A DNA stretch of 64,000 nucleotides, taken from the NCBI RefSeq assembly GCF_000787855.1, contig NZ_BBPQ01000001.1, forward strand, positions 246,025 through 310,024, given 5' to 3'. Shown here in pieces: positions 43,991-52,181 of the stretch. Positions within the stretch are counted from its first letter, which is position 1; every line of letters begins with the position of its first letter. The notes under the pieces were generated by a model. The model had not been told where the DNA came from. It did not search any database and worked only from the letters and a program-made list of their open reading frames with translations. The DNA is from Streptacidiphilus anmyonensis (lineage in GTDB: Bacteria; Actinomycetota; Actinomycetes; Streptomycetales; Streptomycetaceae). Both the position numbers and the translations under genes were made by a program.

Positions 43991-44869
43991 TCAGTAATCG
44001 AACGCGCGCGCGGTGTTCGCCGCCACCGCGGCCGCCAGCTCGTCCTCTTCCACGCCCTTCACCTGCGCCATCGCCCGCAGGGTGACCGGGATCAGGTACG
44101 GCGCGTTCGGCCGCCCCCGGAACGGCGCCGGAGTGAGGAACGGCGCGTCGGTCTCCACCAGGACGCGGTCCATCGGGGTGACGGCGAGCGCCGCCCGCAG
44201 GTGACGGTTGGCCGGGAAGGTGACGGGCCCCGCGAACGACAGGTAGTAGCCCGCCTCCGCGCAGATCCGGGCCATCTCCTCGTCCCCGGAGTAGCAGTGG
44301 AAGACGGTGCGCTCCGGCGCGCCCTCCTCGGTGAGGATGCGCAGCACGTCCTCGTGCGCGTCCCGGTCGTGGATCACCAGCGCCTTGCCGTGCTTCTTCG
44401 CCAGCGCGATGTGCCGACGGAACGACTCCTGCTGGATCTCCACGCCCTCAGGCCCGGTCCGGAAGTAGTCCAGTCCCGTCTCCCCGACGCCGCGCACCTG
44501 CGGCAGCGCGGCGAGCGCGTCGATCTCCTCGATCGCCACGTCCAGCGCGGCCGTGCCGCCCGGTCCGCGCCGCTGCCCGCTCCACCCGTCGGGGTCGCCG
44601 AGCACGATCCGCGGCGCCTCGTTCGGGTGCAGCGCCACGGTGGCGTGGACGTTGTCGTGCTTCGCCGCGATCTCCGCCGCCCACCGTGAACCCGGGATGT
44701 CGCAGCCGACCTGCACGACCGTGTTCACGCCGACGGACGCCGCCCTGGCGAGGATCTCCTCCGGCGTGGCGTCCTGCATGTCCAGGTGCGTGTGCGAGTC
44801 CGCGACCGGCACGCGCAGCGGCTCGGGTGCCGGCGGCGGCGTGCTGTTGTCACCCTTGGAGCGGGCCAC
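43991..44869 (-). CDS. tatD: TatD family metal-dependent deoxyribonuclease
   Basis: 292 residues, GTG start at 44869 with AAGGAAGG upstream. TIM-barrel hydrolase motifs: VADSHTHLD (metal ligands), GVGETGLDYFR, KALVIHDRDAHEDVL, VFHCYSGD and VLVETDAPFL. TatD enzymes are 3'-5' DNases linked to DNA repair and degradation. It follows metG by 172 nt, with a strong hairpin between them. Confidence 0.95.
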   Translation of the reverse strand: MARSKGDNSTPPPAPEPLRVPVADSHTHLDMQDATPEEILARAASVGVNTVVQVGCDIPGSRWAAEIAAKHDNVHATVALHPNEAPRIVLGDPDGWSGQRRGPGGTAALDVAIEEIDALAALPQVRGVGETGLDYFRTGPEGVEIQQESFRRHIALAKKHGKALVIHDRDAHEDVLRILTEEGAPERTVFHCYSGDEEMARICAEAGYYLSFAGPVTFPANRHLRAALAVTPMDRVLVETDAPFLTPAPFRGRPNAPYLIPVTLRAMAQVKGVEEDELAAAVAANTARAFDY

Positions 44870-44967
44870 GTGGGAAACCTTCCTTAGCCGTGTGCAGGGC
44901 GCGAGCCGAGTGCGAGGCGCCAGCCGTGTGCAGGGCGCAAGCGGTGTGCGGGGCGCCGGCCGAGCGC

Positions 44968-45013
44968 GGGGAGCGAGGGACCGCGGGCAGTTCCTCGCGG
45001 TTCCTCGCTCCCC
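44968..45013. terminator. 18-bp stem hairpin between metG and tatD
   Basis: Arms 44968-44985 and 44996-45013 pair over 18 bp with one G-T pair and a 10-nt loop (GGGGAGCGAGG and CCTCGCTCCCC outer parts, ACCGCG/CGCGGT inner parts). It lies 29 nt past the metG stop codon, with no U-tract. Confidence 0.75.
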
Positions 45014-45041
45014 CGGGTAGGCGCGCCTACCCCATGGCTCC

Positions 45042-46646
45042 TCAGTCCTTCTTCTCCTCGAGACGCGGGAAGAGGATCTCGCCCTTGGTGACGGTGACGC
45101 CCGCCGGGAGGCGACCCCACTGCGCGGCCTCGTCGATCCGCTGGTCGGCGAGCGCGCCCAGCGCGCTCTCCGCGCCGAGGGAGTCCCACAGCAGCCCCGA
45201 CACCCGCGGCATGACCGCGTTCAGCAGGACCGCCACACCGCGCAGCGACTCCGCCGCCGCGTAGAGGACGGTCGCCAGGCGGGCCTGGCCCTCGGGGGAC
45301 TCGTCCTTGGCGACCTTCCACGGCTCCTGCTCGGTGAGGTAGCCGTTGACCTGCTTGACGAATTCGAAGATCGCGGCGATGCCGCCCGCGAAGTCCAGCT
45401 TCTCGCCGATCTTGTCGTCGGACTCGGCCACGGCCTTCGCCAGACCCTGCGCCAGCGCGTCCTCCGCCGGGCCGGACGCGGTCGCCTCCGGCAGGACCCC
45501 GCCGAAGTACTTGCCCACCATCGCCGCCACGCGCGAGGCGAGGTTGCCGAAGTCGTTGGCCAGCTCGGAGGTGTAGCGGGCGGAGAAGTCCTCCCACGAG
45601 AACGAGCCGTCGGTGCCGAACGGGATCGCGCGCAGGAAGTAGTAGCGGTAGGCGTCGACGCCGAAGTGGGCGGTCAGGTCCTGCGGCGCGATGCCGGTCA
45701 GGTTGGACTTGCTCATCTTCTCGCCGCCGACCATCAGCCAGCCGTTGGCGACCACGCGCTTGGGCAGCGGCAGGCCGTTGGCCATCAGCATGGCCGGCCA
45801 GATCACCGCGTGGAAGCGCAGGATGTCCTTGCCGACCAGGTGCACGTCGGCCGGGAAGGTGTCCTCGAACTTGGCCTGGTCGGCGCCGTAGCCGACCGCC
45901 GTGGCGTAGTTGAGCAGCGCGTCGACCCAGACGTAGATGACGTGCTTCGGGTCCCAGGGGATCTGCACGCCCCAGTCGAAGGTGGAGCGCGAGATCGAGA
46001 GGTCCTGGAGGCCCTGCTCGACGAAGCGCACGACCTCGTTGCGCGCCGACTCCGGCTGGATGAACCCGGGGTTGGCGGCGTAGAACTCCAGCAGCTTGGG
46101 GCCGTACTCGGAGAGCTTGAAGAAGTAGTTCTCCTCCTTCAGCATCTCCACCGGCTTCTTGTGGATGGCGCAGATCTTCTGACCTGCGAACTCACCCTCG
46201 CCGTCCAGCAGCTCGCCCGGGGCCTTGTACTCCTCGCAGCCCACGCAGTACGGGCCCTCGTAGCCGCCCTGGTAGATCTCGCCCTTGTCGTAGAGGTCCT
46301 GGACGAACTCCTGCACCCGGGCCGTGTGCCGGTCCTCGGTGGTGCGGATGAAGTCGTCGTTGGCGATCTCCAGGTGCTCCCAGAGGGGCTTCCACGCCTC
46401 CTCGACGAGCTTGTCGCACCACTCCTGAGGCGAGACGCCGTTCGCCTCGGCGGTGCGCATGATCTTCTGGCCGTGCTCGTCCGTCCCGGTCAGGTACCAC
46501 ACCCGCTCGCCGCGCTGGCGGTGCCAGCGGGTCAGCACGTCTCCGGCGACGGTGGTGTACGCGTGACCGAGGTGCGGGCGGTCGTTGACGTAGTAGATCG
46601 GCGTCGAGACGTAGTAGCTCTTGCCGGGGTTCTGGACGGCGGTCAT
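45042..46646 (-). CDS. metG: Methionyl-tRNA synthetase
   Basis: 534 residues. Class Ia synthetase: YYVNDRPHLGHAYTT with HLGH at 25-28 (HIGH motif), insert with a single metal-knuckle pair CVGCEEY...KICAIHKKP, FDWGVQIPWDPKHVIYVWVDAL, and the KMSKS loop at about residue 310. The anticodon-binding domain follows (WDSLG..., FVKQVNGYLTEQEPWKVAKD). There is no C-terminal EMAP/tRNA-binding extension, as expected for the short actinobacterial type. Confidence 0.97.
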   Translation of the reverse strand: MTAVQNPGKSYYVSTPIYYVNDRPHLGHAYTTVAGDVLTRWHRQRGERVWYLTGTDEHGQKIMRTAEANGVSPQEWCDKLVEEAWKPLWEHLEIANDDFIRTTEDRHTARVQEFVQDLYDKGEIYQGGYEGPYCVGCEEYKAPGELLDGEGEFAGQKICAIHKKPVEMLKEENYFFKLSEYGPKLLEFYAANPGFIQPESARNEVVRFVEQGLQDLSISRSTFDWGVQIPWDPKHVIYVWVDALLNYATAVGYGADQAKFEDTFPADVHLVGKDILRFHAVIWPAMLMANGLPLPKRVVANGWLMVGGEKMSKSNLTGIAPQDLTAHFGVDAYRYYFLRAIPFGTDGSFSWEDFSARYTSELANDFGNLASRVAAMVGKYFGGVLPEATASGPAEDALAQGLAKAVAESDDKIGEKLDFAGGIAAIFEFVKQVNGYLTEQEPWKVAKDESPEGQARLATVLYAAAESLRGVAVLLNAVMPRVSGLLWDSLGAESALGALADQRIDEAAQWGRLPAGVTVTKGEILFPRLEEKKD

Positions 46647-46700
46647 GCCGCAATGGTATCGGCCGACAGAGGTGCAACCCGCCGGGTGACCGCCCCTCGG

Positions 46701-47126
46701 TCAGTCCGCTCGACGGGCGCTCCACCAGTGACGGCGATGCGGCTTCTGATCGGCCGGCTGCGCCGGATCCTTCGGGCTCTCCGCCGGGCTCTCGGTCGGG
46801 CTGTCCGCCATGTGCTCGGCCAGCAGCTGCGCCTGCCGCGCGCTCTCGTCCTGGTACCGCCCCGCGTTCGCCCTGGCCACGCGCCCGGACGCCATGATCC
46901 GCACGTGCGGACCGCCACAGCCCGGACAAGCCGGGTGCGTCAGCGGCGAGGCGACAGGTACGCCGTCGGCCTTGTAGCGGTAGACCATCTGGCCGTTGTG
47001 GTCGACGACGTGCTCGATCTCGTACGCCTGCTCCCAGACGAACCCGCAGTTCAGGCAGGCGAAGGAGTAGGCCTCGTGGGCCGGCTCGAGCTTCGCTCGC
47101 CGTGTGGGCGCGGAGGTTTCGCTCAT
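46701..47126 (-). CDS. Small zinc-ribbon protein of unknown function
   Basis: 141 residues, ATG at 47126. It has two Cys pairs forming a zinc ribbon: C24-LN-C27 (FACLNCGFVWEQAY) and HPACPGCGGPHVRI. Between them are YEIEHVVDHNGQMVYRYKADG. The C-terminal 40 residues are polar and repeat-like (ADSPTESPAESPKDPAQPADQ). No enzymatic motif is seen. It is upstream of metG on the same strand with a 54-nt gap, so may be cotranscribed with it. Function unknown. Confidence 0.75.
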   Translation of the reverse strand: MSETSAPTRRAKLEPAHEAYSFACLNCGFVWEQAYEIEHVVDHNGQMVYRYKADGVPVASPLTHPACPGCGGPHVRIMASGRVARANAGRYQDESARQAQLLAEHMADSPTESPAESPKDPAQPADQKPHRRHWWSARRAD

Positions 47127-47397
47127 GACGTGCTCCCAGTGCCCGGCGGGCGTCCGCCCGGAGCGGGACTTTCTCGTCCCCAATGATTTCCCCGTGGCAC
47201 AGGCGATCCGCAGTGTCACGGGCTTTCTTTGGGGAGAGTTGGCTCTTCTTGGCGTCCCCGAGACCTCGCGTGGGGATTGCGAGGGCGCTTCTTTGTCCGC
47301 TATTTGCCTATTCCGACACCGTACGCCACGTTCGGGGGAAAGGTAAGCAGAGCCGGAATCCGTCAGAAGAGGTGCAACAACGCAGGTCAGAAGCGCC

Positions 47398-48243
47398 TCA
47401 GGAAGCCGACTTCGCCGCCACGACGGCGTCGAAGACCTCCCGCTTGGGCAGCCCCGCCTCGACGGCGACGGCGGCGATCGCCTCCTTGCGGTGCTCGCCG
47501 GCGTCCACGCGCAGAGCGACCCGCCGGGCCAGCTCGGCGGCGTCCACCGCCGTCGGCGCGGCGGCGGGCGCGCCCGCGACCACGACGGTGATCTCGCCGC
47601 GCACCCCGTCCGCCGCCCAGGCGGCGAGCTCGCCGAGACCCCCGCGCTTGACCTCCTCGTAGGTCTTGGTCAGCTCCCGGCAGACGGCCGCGTCGCGCTC
47701 CGCGCCGAAGGCCTCGGCCATCGCCTTGAGCGACTCCTCGATCCGGTGCGGTGACTCGAAGAACACCATGGTCCGCGGCTCGGCGCCCAGCTCCCGAAGG
47801 CGGGCGGCGCGCTCACCGCCCTTGCGGGGCAGGAAGCCCTCGAAGCAGAAACGGTCCACCGGCAGCCCCGACAGCGCGAGCGCCGTCAGCACCGCGGAGG
47901 GCCCCGGCACGGCGGTGATCCGCACACCCGCCTCGACGGCGGCGGCGACGAGGCGGTAGCCCGGGTCGGAGACGGACGGCATCCCGGCGTCGGTCACCAG
48001 CAGCACGCGGGCGCCGCCGCGCAGGGCCTCGACCAGCTCGGGTGTGCGGCCGACCTCGTTGCCCTCGAAGTAGGAGACGATCCGCCCGGTCGGCGCCACG
48101 TCCAGCGCCTGCGCGAGACGCCGCAGCCGCCGCGTGTCCTCCGCGGCGACGACGTCGGCCTCGGCGAGCTCCTTCGCCAGCCTCGGCGGCGCGTCCTCGA
48201 CGTCACCGATGGGGGTTCCAGCCAGCACGAGTAGACCTGTCAC
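47398..48243 (-). CDS. rsmI: 16S rRNA (cytidine(1402)-2'-O)-methyltransferase
   Basis: 281 residues, GTG start. Tetrapyrrole-methylase fold: LLVLAGTPIGDVEDAPPRL, ADVVAAEDTRRLRRL, VLLVTDAGMPSVSDPGYRLV, VRITAVPGPSAVLTALALSG and FEGFLPRKGGERAARLREL. It 2'-O-methylates C1402 of 16S rRNA. Divergent from pmt, as is common in actinobacteria. Confidence 0.97.
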   Translation of the reverse strand: MTGLLVLAGTPIGDVEDAPPRLAKELAEADVVAAEDTRRLRRLAQALDVAPTGRIVSYFEGNEVGRTPELVEALRGGARVLLVTDAGMPSVSDPGYRLVAAAVEAGVRITAVPGPSAVLTALALSGLPVDRFCFEGFLPRKGGERAARLRELGAEPRTMVFFESPHRIEESLKAMAEAFGAERDAAVCRELTKTYEEVKRGGLGELAAWAADGVRGEITVVVAGAPAAAPTAVDAAELARRVALRVDAGEHRKEAIAAVAVEAGLPKREVFDAVVAAKSAS

Positions 48244-48479
48244 CCGCCCATCCTCCCACCCGCTCGACCCTGTCCCCCGCCGCTCACCCCGCCGCCCCGG
48301 CGGACTGCCCGGCCGGCCCGGCAGCCAGTCCGGCAGCCAGTCCGGCCGAGCCTCCGCCCCTGCCTCCGGAGCCCGAAGCGGGAACGCGGCGGCCTCGGAG
48401 CGCGTGGGAACCGGCCGGGCGAAATGTCTCCGTGTGCCGAAGATCCCGTGGATCCTCTGGTCTGGACAGGATCGGCCCC

Positions 48480-48492
48480 TACGATGCTCGCG
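48480..48492 (+). promoter_or_regulatory. Probable leaderless promoter -10 of pmt
   Basis: TACGAT at 48480-48485 fits a -10 box and lies 6 nt before the GTG at 48492, so transcription would start at or next to the start codon. There is no ribosome binding site ahead of the GTG. The -35 is weak (CTGGTC-like about 17 bp upstream). Confidence 0.5.
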
Positions 48493-50279
48493 TGCATGAA
48501 GACAGGACGGACACGCTGACCGCCGCCACCGCGCAGGGGACGACGCCGCCCTCGCCGTGGGCGCGCAGACTCACGCGGTACGGGTACCGGCCGGGCGAGC
48601 GGACGTCGCTGCGGGGGCGACTGGTGCCGCCGATGCCGGACGGGCCCGGCGTGCCGACCGGCGCGCCCTCGCCGGTGCTGGCGCGGCTCGGCCTGCACGT
48701 CCCGGCGCGGCTGTGGCAGATCGCCTGCCGCTGGGCGGGCTGGCTCGGGCCGCTGGTCCTCACCGGGTTCGCCGCCGTGATGACGTTCTGGAAGCTCGGC
48801 ACCCCGAACGCGATCATCTTCGACGAGACGTACTACGCCAAGGACTCCTGGTCCATCTGGCACTACGGCTACGAGCGCAACTGGCCGGACAACGCCAACA
48901 CGCTCATCATGCAGACGCCGCAGCACATCCCCACGCCCACCGGCCCCGAGTTCATCGCGCACCCGCCGGCCGGCAAGTGGGTGATCGGGATCGGCGAGGA
49001 GCTCTTCGGCCTGAACCCGTTCGGCTGGCGCTTCATGGTCGCGCTGCTGGGCGTCCTCGCCGTGCTGATCGTCTGTCGCATCGGCCGCCGGCTGTTCCGC
49101 TCCACGCTGCTGGGCTGCCTCGCCGGGCTGCTGCTGGCCGTGGACGGCATGCACTACGTGATGAGCCGCACCGGGCTGCTGGACCAGATGGTGATGTTCT
49201 GGGCCCTGTGCGCCTTCGGCCTGCTGCTGATCGACCGCGACCGCAGCCGCGCGCGCCTCGCCGACCTGGTCGGAGCGACCGTCGACAACCCCGACGCGCC
49301 GCCGAACGACGAGCTGGCGACCTCGGCCCGGCTCGGCTGGCGGCCCTACCGGATCCTCGCGGGCGTCTGCCTCGGACTCGACTGCGCGACCAAGTGGAAC
49401 GGCCTGTGGTTCCTGGCGCTGTTCGGCATCATGACGGTGGTCTGGGACGCGACCGCCCGCAAGGCCGCCGGCGCGCGCCGTCCCTACCTGACGGCCGCCC
49501 TCCACGACGCGCCGTGGGCGGTCGTGTCGATGGTCGTCGTGGCGCTGCTGACCTACATCGGCTCCTGGTCCGGCTGGCTGGCCACCTCCGGCGGCTACGA
49601 CCGCAACTGGGCCGCGGGCCGCAAGGGCCTGTCCCCGGACTCCATCGGGCCGCTGCACCACCTGCCGCAGTTCGACATGACGTGGGTGCCCGAGGCGCTG
49701 CGCAGCCTGTGGCACTACCACTCGGAGATCTGGGACTTCAACACCAACCTGCACACCCCGCACACCTACATGTCCAACCCCTGGAGCTGGCTGGTCAACG
49801 CGCGGCCGGTGTCCTTCTACTACGAGTCGCCGACACTGGGGAAGAGCGGCTGCACCGCGGCGCAGTGCTCCAGCGAGGTGCTCGGCATCGGCACGCCGCT
49901 GCTGTGGTGGACGGCGACGTTCGCGCTGCTGTACTGCCTGTACCGGTGGTTCTTCCGGCGTGACTGGCGCGCCGCCGCGATCTGCGTCGCCGTGGCGGCC
50001 GGGTACCTGCCCTGGTTCCAGTGGCAGCAGCGGACGATCTTCCTCTTCTACACGATCGACTTCGAGCCCTACCTCGCCCTCGCCGTCGCCTTCATGATCG
50101 GCGCCATGTTGGGCCATGCCCGCGCCCGCGGCGACCGCCGACTGCTCGGTGCGATCGGAGCGGGCATGCTCGTCCTCGCGATCATGGCCAATTTCCTGTA
50201 TTTCCTCCCGCTCTACGACGCCCAGGTCATTCCGGTCGACGATTGGCGCGCCCGAATGTGGTGGCCCTCCTGGATCTGA
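48492..50279 (+). CDS. pmt: Dolichyl-phosphate-mannose-type protein O-mannosyltransferase
   Basis: 595 residues from the GTG at 48492. GT39 family: catalytic D111-E112 in IFDETYYAKD at the first extracytoplasmic loop, about ten membrane segments (FMVALLGVLAVLIVCRIG, LLDQMVMFWALCAFGLLLID, WAVVSMVVVALLTYIGSW, LLGAIGAGMLVLAIMANFLYF), and HYGYERNWPDN. It transfers mannose from polyprenyl phosphate to Ser/Thr of exported proteins. The PBPs, GDSL and other Thr/Pro-rich secreted proteins in this window could be substrates. Divergent from rsmI. Confidence 0.95.
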   Translation: MHEDRTDTLTAATAQGTTPPSPWARRLTRYGYRPGERTSLRGRLVPPMPDGPGVPTGAPSPVLARLGLHVPARLWQIACRWAGWLGPLVLTGFAAVMTFWKLGTPNAIIFDETYYAKDSWSIWHYGYERNWPDNANTLIMQTPQHIPTPTGPEFIAHPPAGKWVIGIGEELFGLNPFGWRFMVALLGVLAVLIVCRIGRRLFRSTLLGCLAGLLLAVDGMHYVMSRTGLLDQMVMFWALCAFGLLLIDRDRSRARLADLVGATVDNPDAPPNDELATSARLGWRPYRILAGVCLGLDCATKWNGLWFLALFGIMTVVWDATARKAAGARRPYLTAALHDAPWAVVSMVVVALLTYIGSWSGWLATSGGYDRNWAAGRKGLSPDSIGPLHHLPQFDMTWVPEALRSLWHYHSEIWDFNTNLHTPHTYMSNPWSWLVNARPVSFYYESPTLGKSGCTAAQCSSEVLGIGTPLLWWTATFALLYCLYRWFFRRDWRAAAICVAVAAGYLPWFQWQQRTIFLFYTIDFEPYLALAVAFMIGAMLGHARARGDRRLLGAIGAGMLVLAIMANFLYFLPLYDAQVIPVDDWRARMWWPSWI

Positions 50280-50477
50280 GATCCGACGGATCCGACGGCT
50301 TCATCGGAATTGGCGGTCCGTCAGCTGAATGCGGACGGATAACGGTTTCCCCGATTCGCCTTCCTTGACTGTGAACGCACACGTACCATCCCCGCGACAG
50401 CCGACGGTGCACAGAGGTCGGCACAGGCCACAAGGGCCACGGACGCACCGTCACGAAGGACAGGGGGGAACGGGGCC

Positions 50478-52148
50478 GTGCACAAGGGAGCGAAGATCGC
50501 CGTCGCCACAGTGGTGGCAGCCATGCTGGCGGGAGGCGGGTACGCCGCGTTCAACGTGGGAAACGCGCTGCTCGGCTCACCGGGCGGCCCGGCGACGTTC
50601 AACGCGTCGGACCTGTCGACCGCGCCGCCCACCAGCACGGCCGCGCAGCAGCAGGCCACCGCCTTCCTCCAGGCGTGGCAGGCGGGGCCCGAGCACTACG
50701 CGGACGCGGGCAAGGCCTCGGACTCCCCGCTGACCACCGCGGCGGCGCTGCAGAAGTTCCACGACGGCCTCGGTCTGACGAGCGTCTCCTTCTCCCACAT
50801 CACCACGACCGGGGCCTCCTCGCAGGGCGGTGCGGCGGAGACCGTCGGCTTCGACGTCACCGCGCAGGTCAAGGGCGGTACATGGACCTACAAGGGCTCG
50901 CTCGACGTGGTGCAGAGCAGCAACGGCAAGACGGCGGTCCGCTGGGCCCCGTCGGTGCTGTACCCGTCGCTGGCCGCCGGCCAGTCGCTGCAGGCGGGGC
51001 CGGTCACGACCAGCGCCGCGTCCACGACCGTCACGGACCAGAACGGCGCCACGCTCACCGGCGCCCAGTTCCCCTCCCTGCAGGGGATCCTCTCGACGAT
51101 CGCCCAGAACGGCACGGCCGCCGGTGGAGCGAGCGGCACCGGCGTCGAGGTGGTCGACGGCTCGGGCTCCGGTGTCGCCGCGGCCAAGGTCTTCACCCAG
51201 CCGAAAGCGGCGACGATCAAGACCACCATCGACGCCAAGCTCCAGGCCGCGGCCGAGCGCGCGGTGAAGCTCCCTCAGGTGGGAGGGAAGAGCGCCGGAG
51301 TGGTCGTCGTCCGCCCCTCGGACGGGCACATCCTCGCGATCGCCTACAGCGGCGCGGACGGCGACATCGCGATCAACACGACGCAACCGCCCGGCTCCTC
51401 GATGAAGATCCTCACCTCGGCCGCGCTGTTCGACCAGGCCGGGATGACGCCGAACTCCACCGCGCCCTGCCTGACGACACAGCCCGCCGAGTCGGAGACG
51501 TTCCACAACGAGGCGGACGTGCCCAACCTCCCGCAGGCCACGCTCATGGAGGACTTCGCACGCTCCTGCAACACCGGCTTCATCTGGGCCGCGTTCGACA
51601 AGCTGGTCCAGCACGGCCAGCCCTCGCCCGCCCTGGCCAACGAGGCCACGAACGTCTTTGGCTTCGGCGACTGGCACATCGGCGGCGGCGTCCAGACGAC
51701 GGACCCGAGCGTGCCGACCGACGAGCAACTCGGCGACAACCCGGCCCAGTTCATCGGCCAGGGCAAGGTCACGCTGAGCCCGCTGGTGATGGCCTCCGTC
51801 GCGGCCACCGTGCAGCACGGCTCGTTCAAACAGCCGATCCTGCTGCCCGACCAGCAGCAGGCGCCCGCCCCCTCGTCCCTCTCCCCCACGACCGACAGGT
51901 ACTTGCAGGAGATGATGCGCGCCGTGGTCCGGCAGCCCTACGGCACCGCGAACCCGGTCCTCGGCAACCTGTCCGGCGCCGTCGGCGCCAAGACCGGCAC
52001 CGCGGAGACCCCGAACAACGGCACGGACGGCTGGATGACCGCGTACAACGACGACATCGCCGTGTCGTCCGTCGTGCTCGGCGGCAGCTCGGGGGCGGGG
52101 ACCGCGGGCTACGTCGTGCGCGAGCTGCTGCAGGCGACCGGCTCCTGA
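50478..52148 (+). CDS. Class B penicillin-binding protein with MecA_N/NTF2-like domain
   Basis: 556 residues; GTG at 50478 with GGGGGGAACGGGG upstream. N-terminal anchor (IAVATVVAAMLAGGGYAAF) is followed by an NTF2/MecA_N-like domain (about 50-170, QATAFLQAWQAGPEHYADAG). The transpeptidase domain has S307-S-M-K310 in PPGSSMKI, S363-C-N and K505-T-G (GAKTGTAET). The middle dimerisation region is short. It crosslinks peptidoglycan outside the membrane. Lying next to pmt, which glycosylates exported proteins, it could be a substrate. Confidence 0.93.
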   Translation: MHKGAKIAVATVVAAMLAGGGYAAFNVGNALLGSPGGPATFNASDLSTAPPTSTAAQQQATAFLQAWQAGPEHYADAGKASDSPLTTAAALQKFHDGLGLTSVSFSHITTTGASSQGGAAETVGFDVTAQVKGGTWTYKGSLDVVQSSNGKTAVRWAPSVLYPSLAAGQSLQAGPVTTSAASTTVTDQNGATLTGAQFPSLQGILSTIAQNGTAAGGASGTGVEVVDGSGSGVAAAKVFTQPKAATIKTTIDAKLQAAAERAVKLPQVGGKSAGVVVVRPSDGHILAIAYSGADGDIAINTTQPPGSSMKILTSAALFDQAGMTPNSTAPCLTTQPAESETFHNEADVPNLPQATLMEDFARSCNTGFIWAAFDKLVQHGQPSPALANEATNVFGFGDWHIGGGVQTTDPSVPTDEQLGDNPAQFIGQGKVTLSPLVMASVAATVQHGSFKQPILLPDQQQAPAPSSLSPTTDRYLQEMMRAVVRQPYGTANPVLGNLSGAVGAKTGTAETPNNGTDGWMTAYNDDIAVSSVVLGGSSGAGTAGYVVRELLQATGS

Positions 52149-52154
52149 GAACGT

Positions 52155-52174
52155 CGCCCGGCTCCCCTCGGGCG
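52155..52174. terminator. Short hairpin between convergent genes
   Basis: CGCCCG/CGGGCG arms with an 8-nt loop sit between the PBP stop (52148) and the convergent lipoprotein stop (52182), followed rightward by GCTCGTTT. Confidence 0.5.
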
Positions 52175-52181
52175 GCTCGTT

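Noticed and set aside
47183-47662. Frame on the plus strand across the rsmI-zinc-ribbon gap
   Set aside because: Ser/Ala/Arg-rich, overlaps rsmI antisense, no ribosome binding site.
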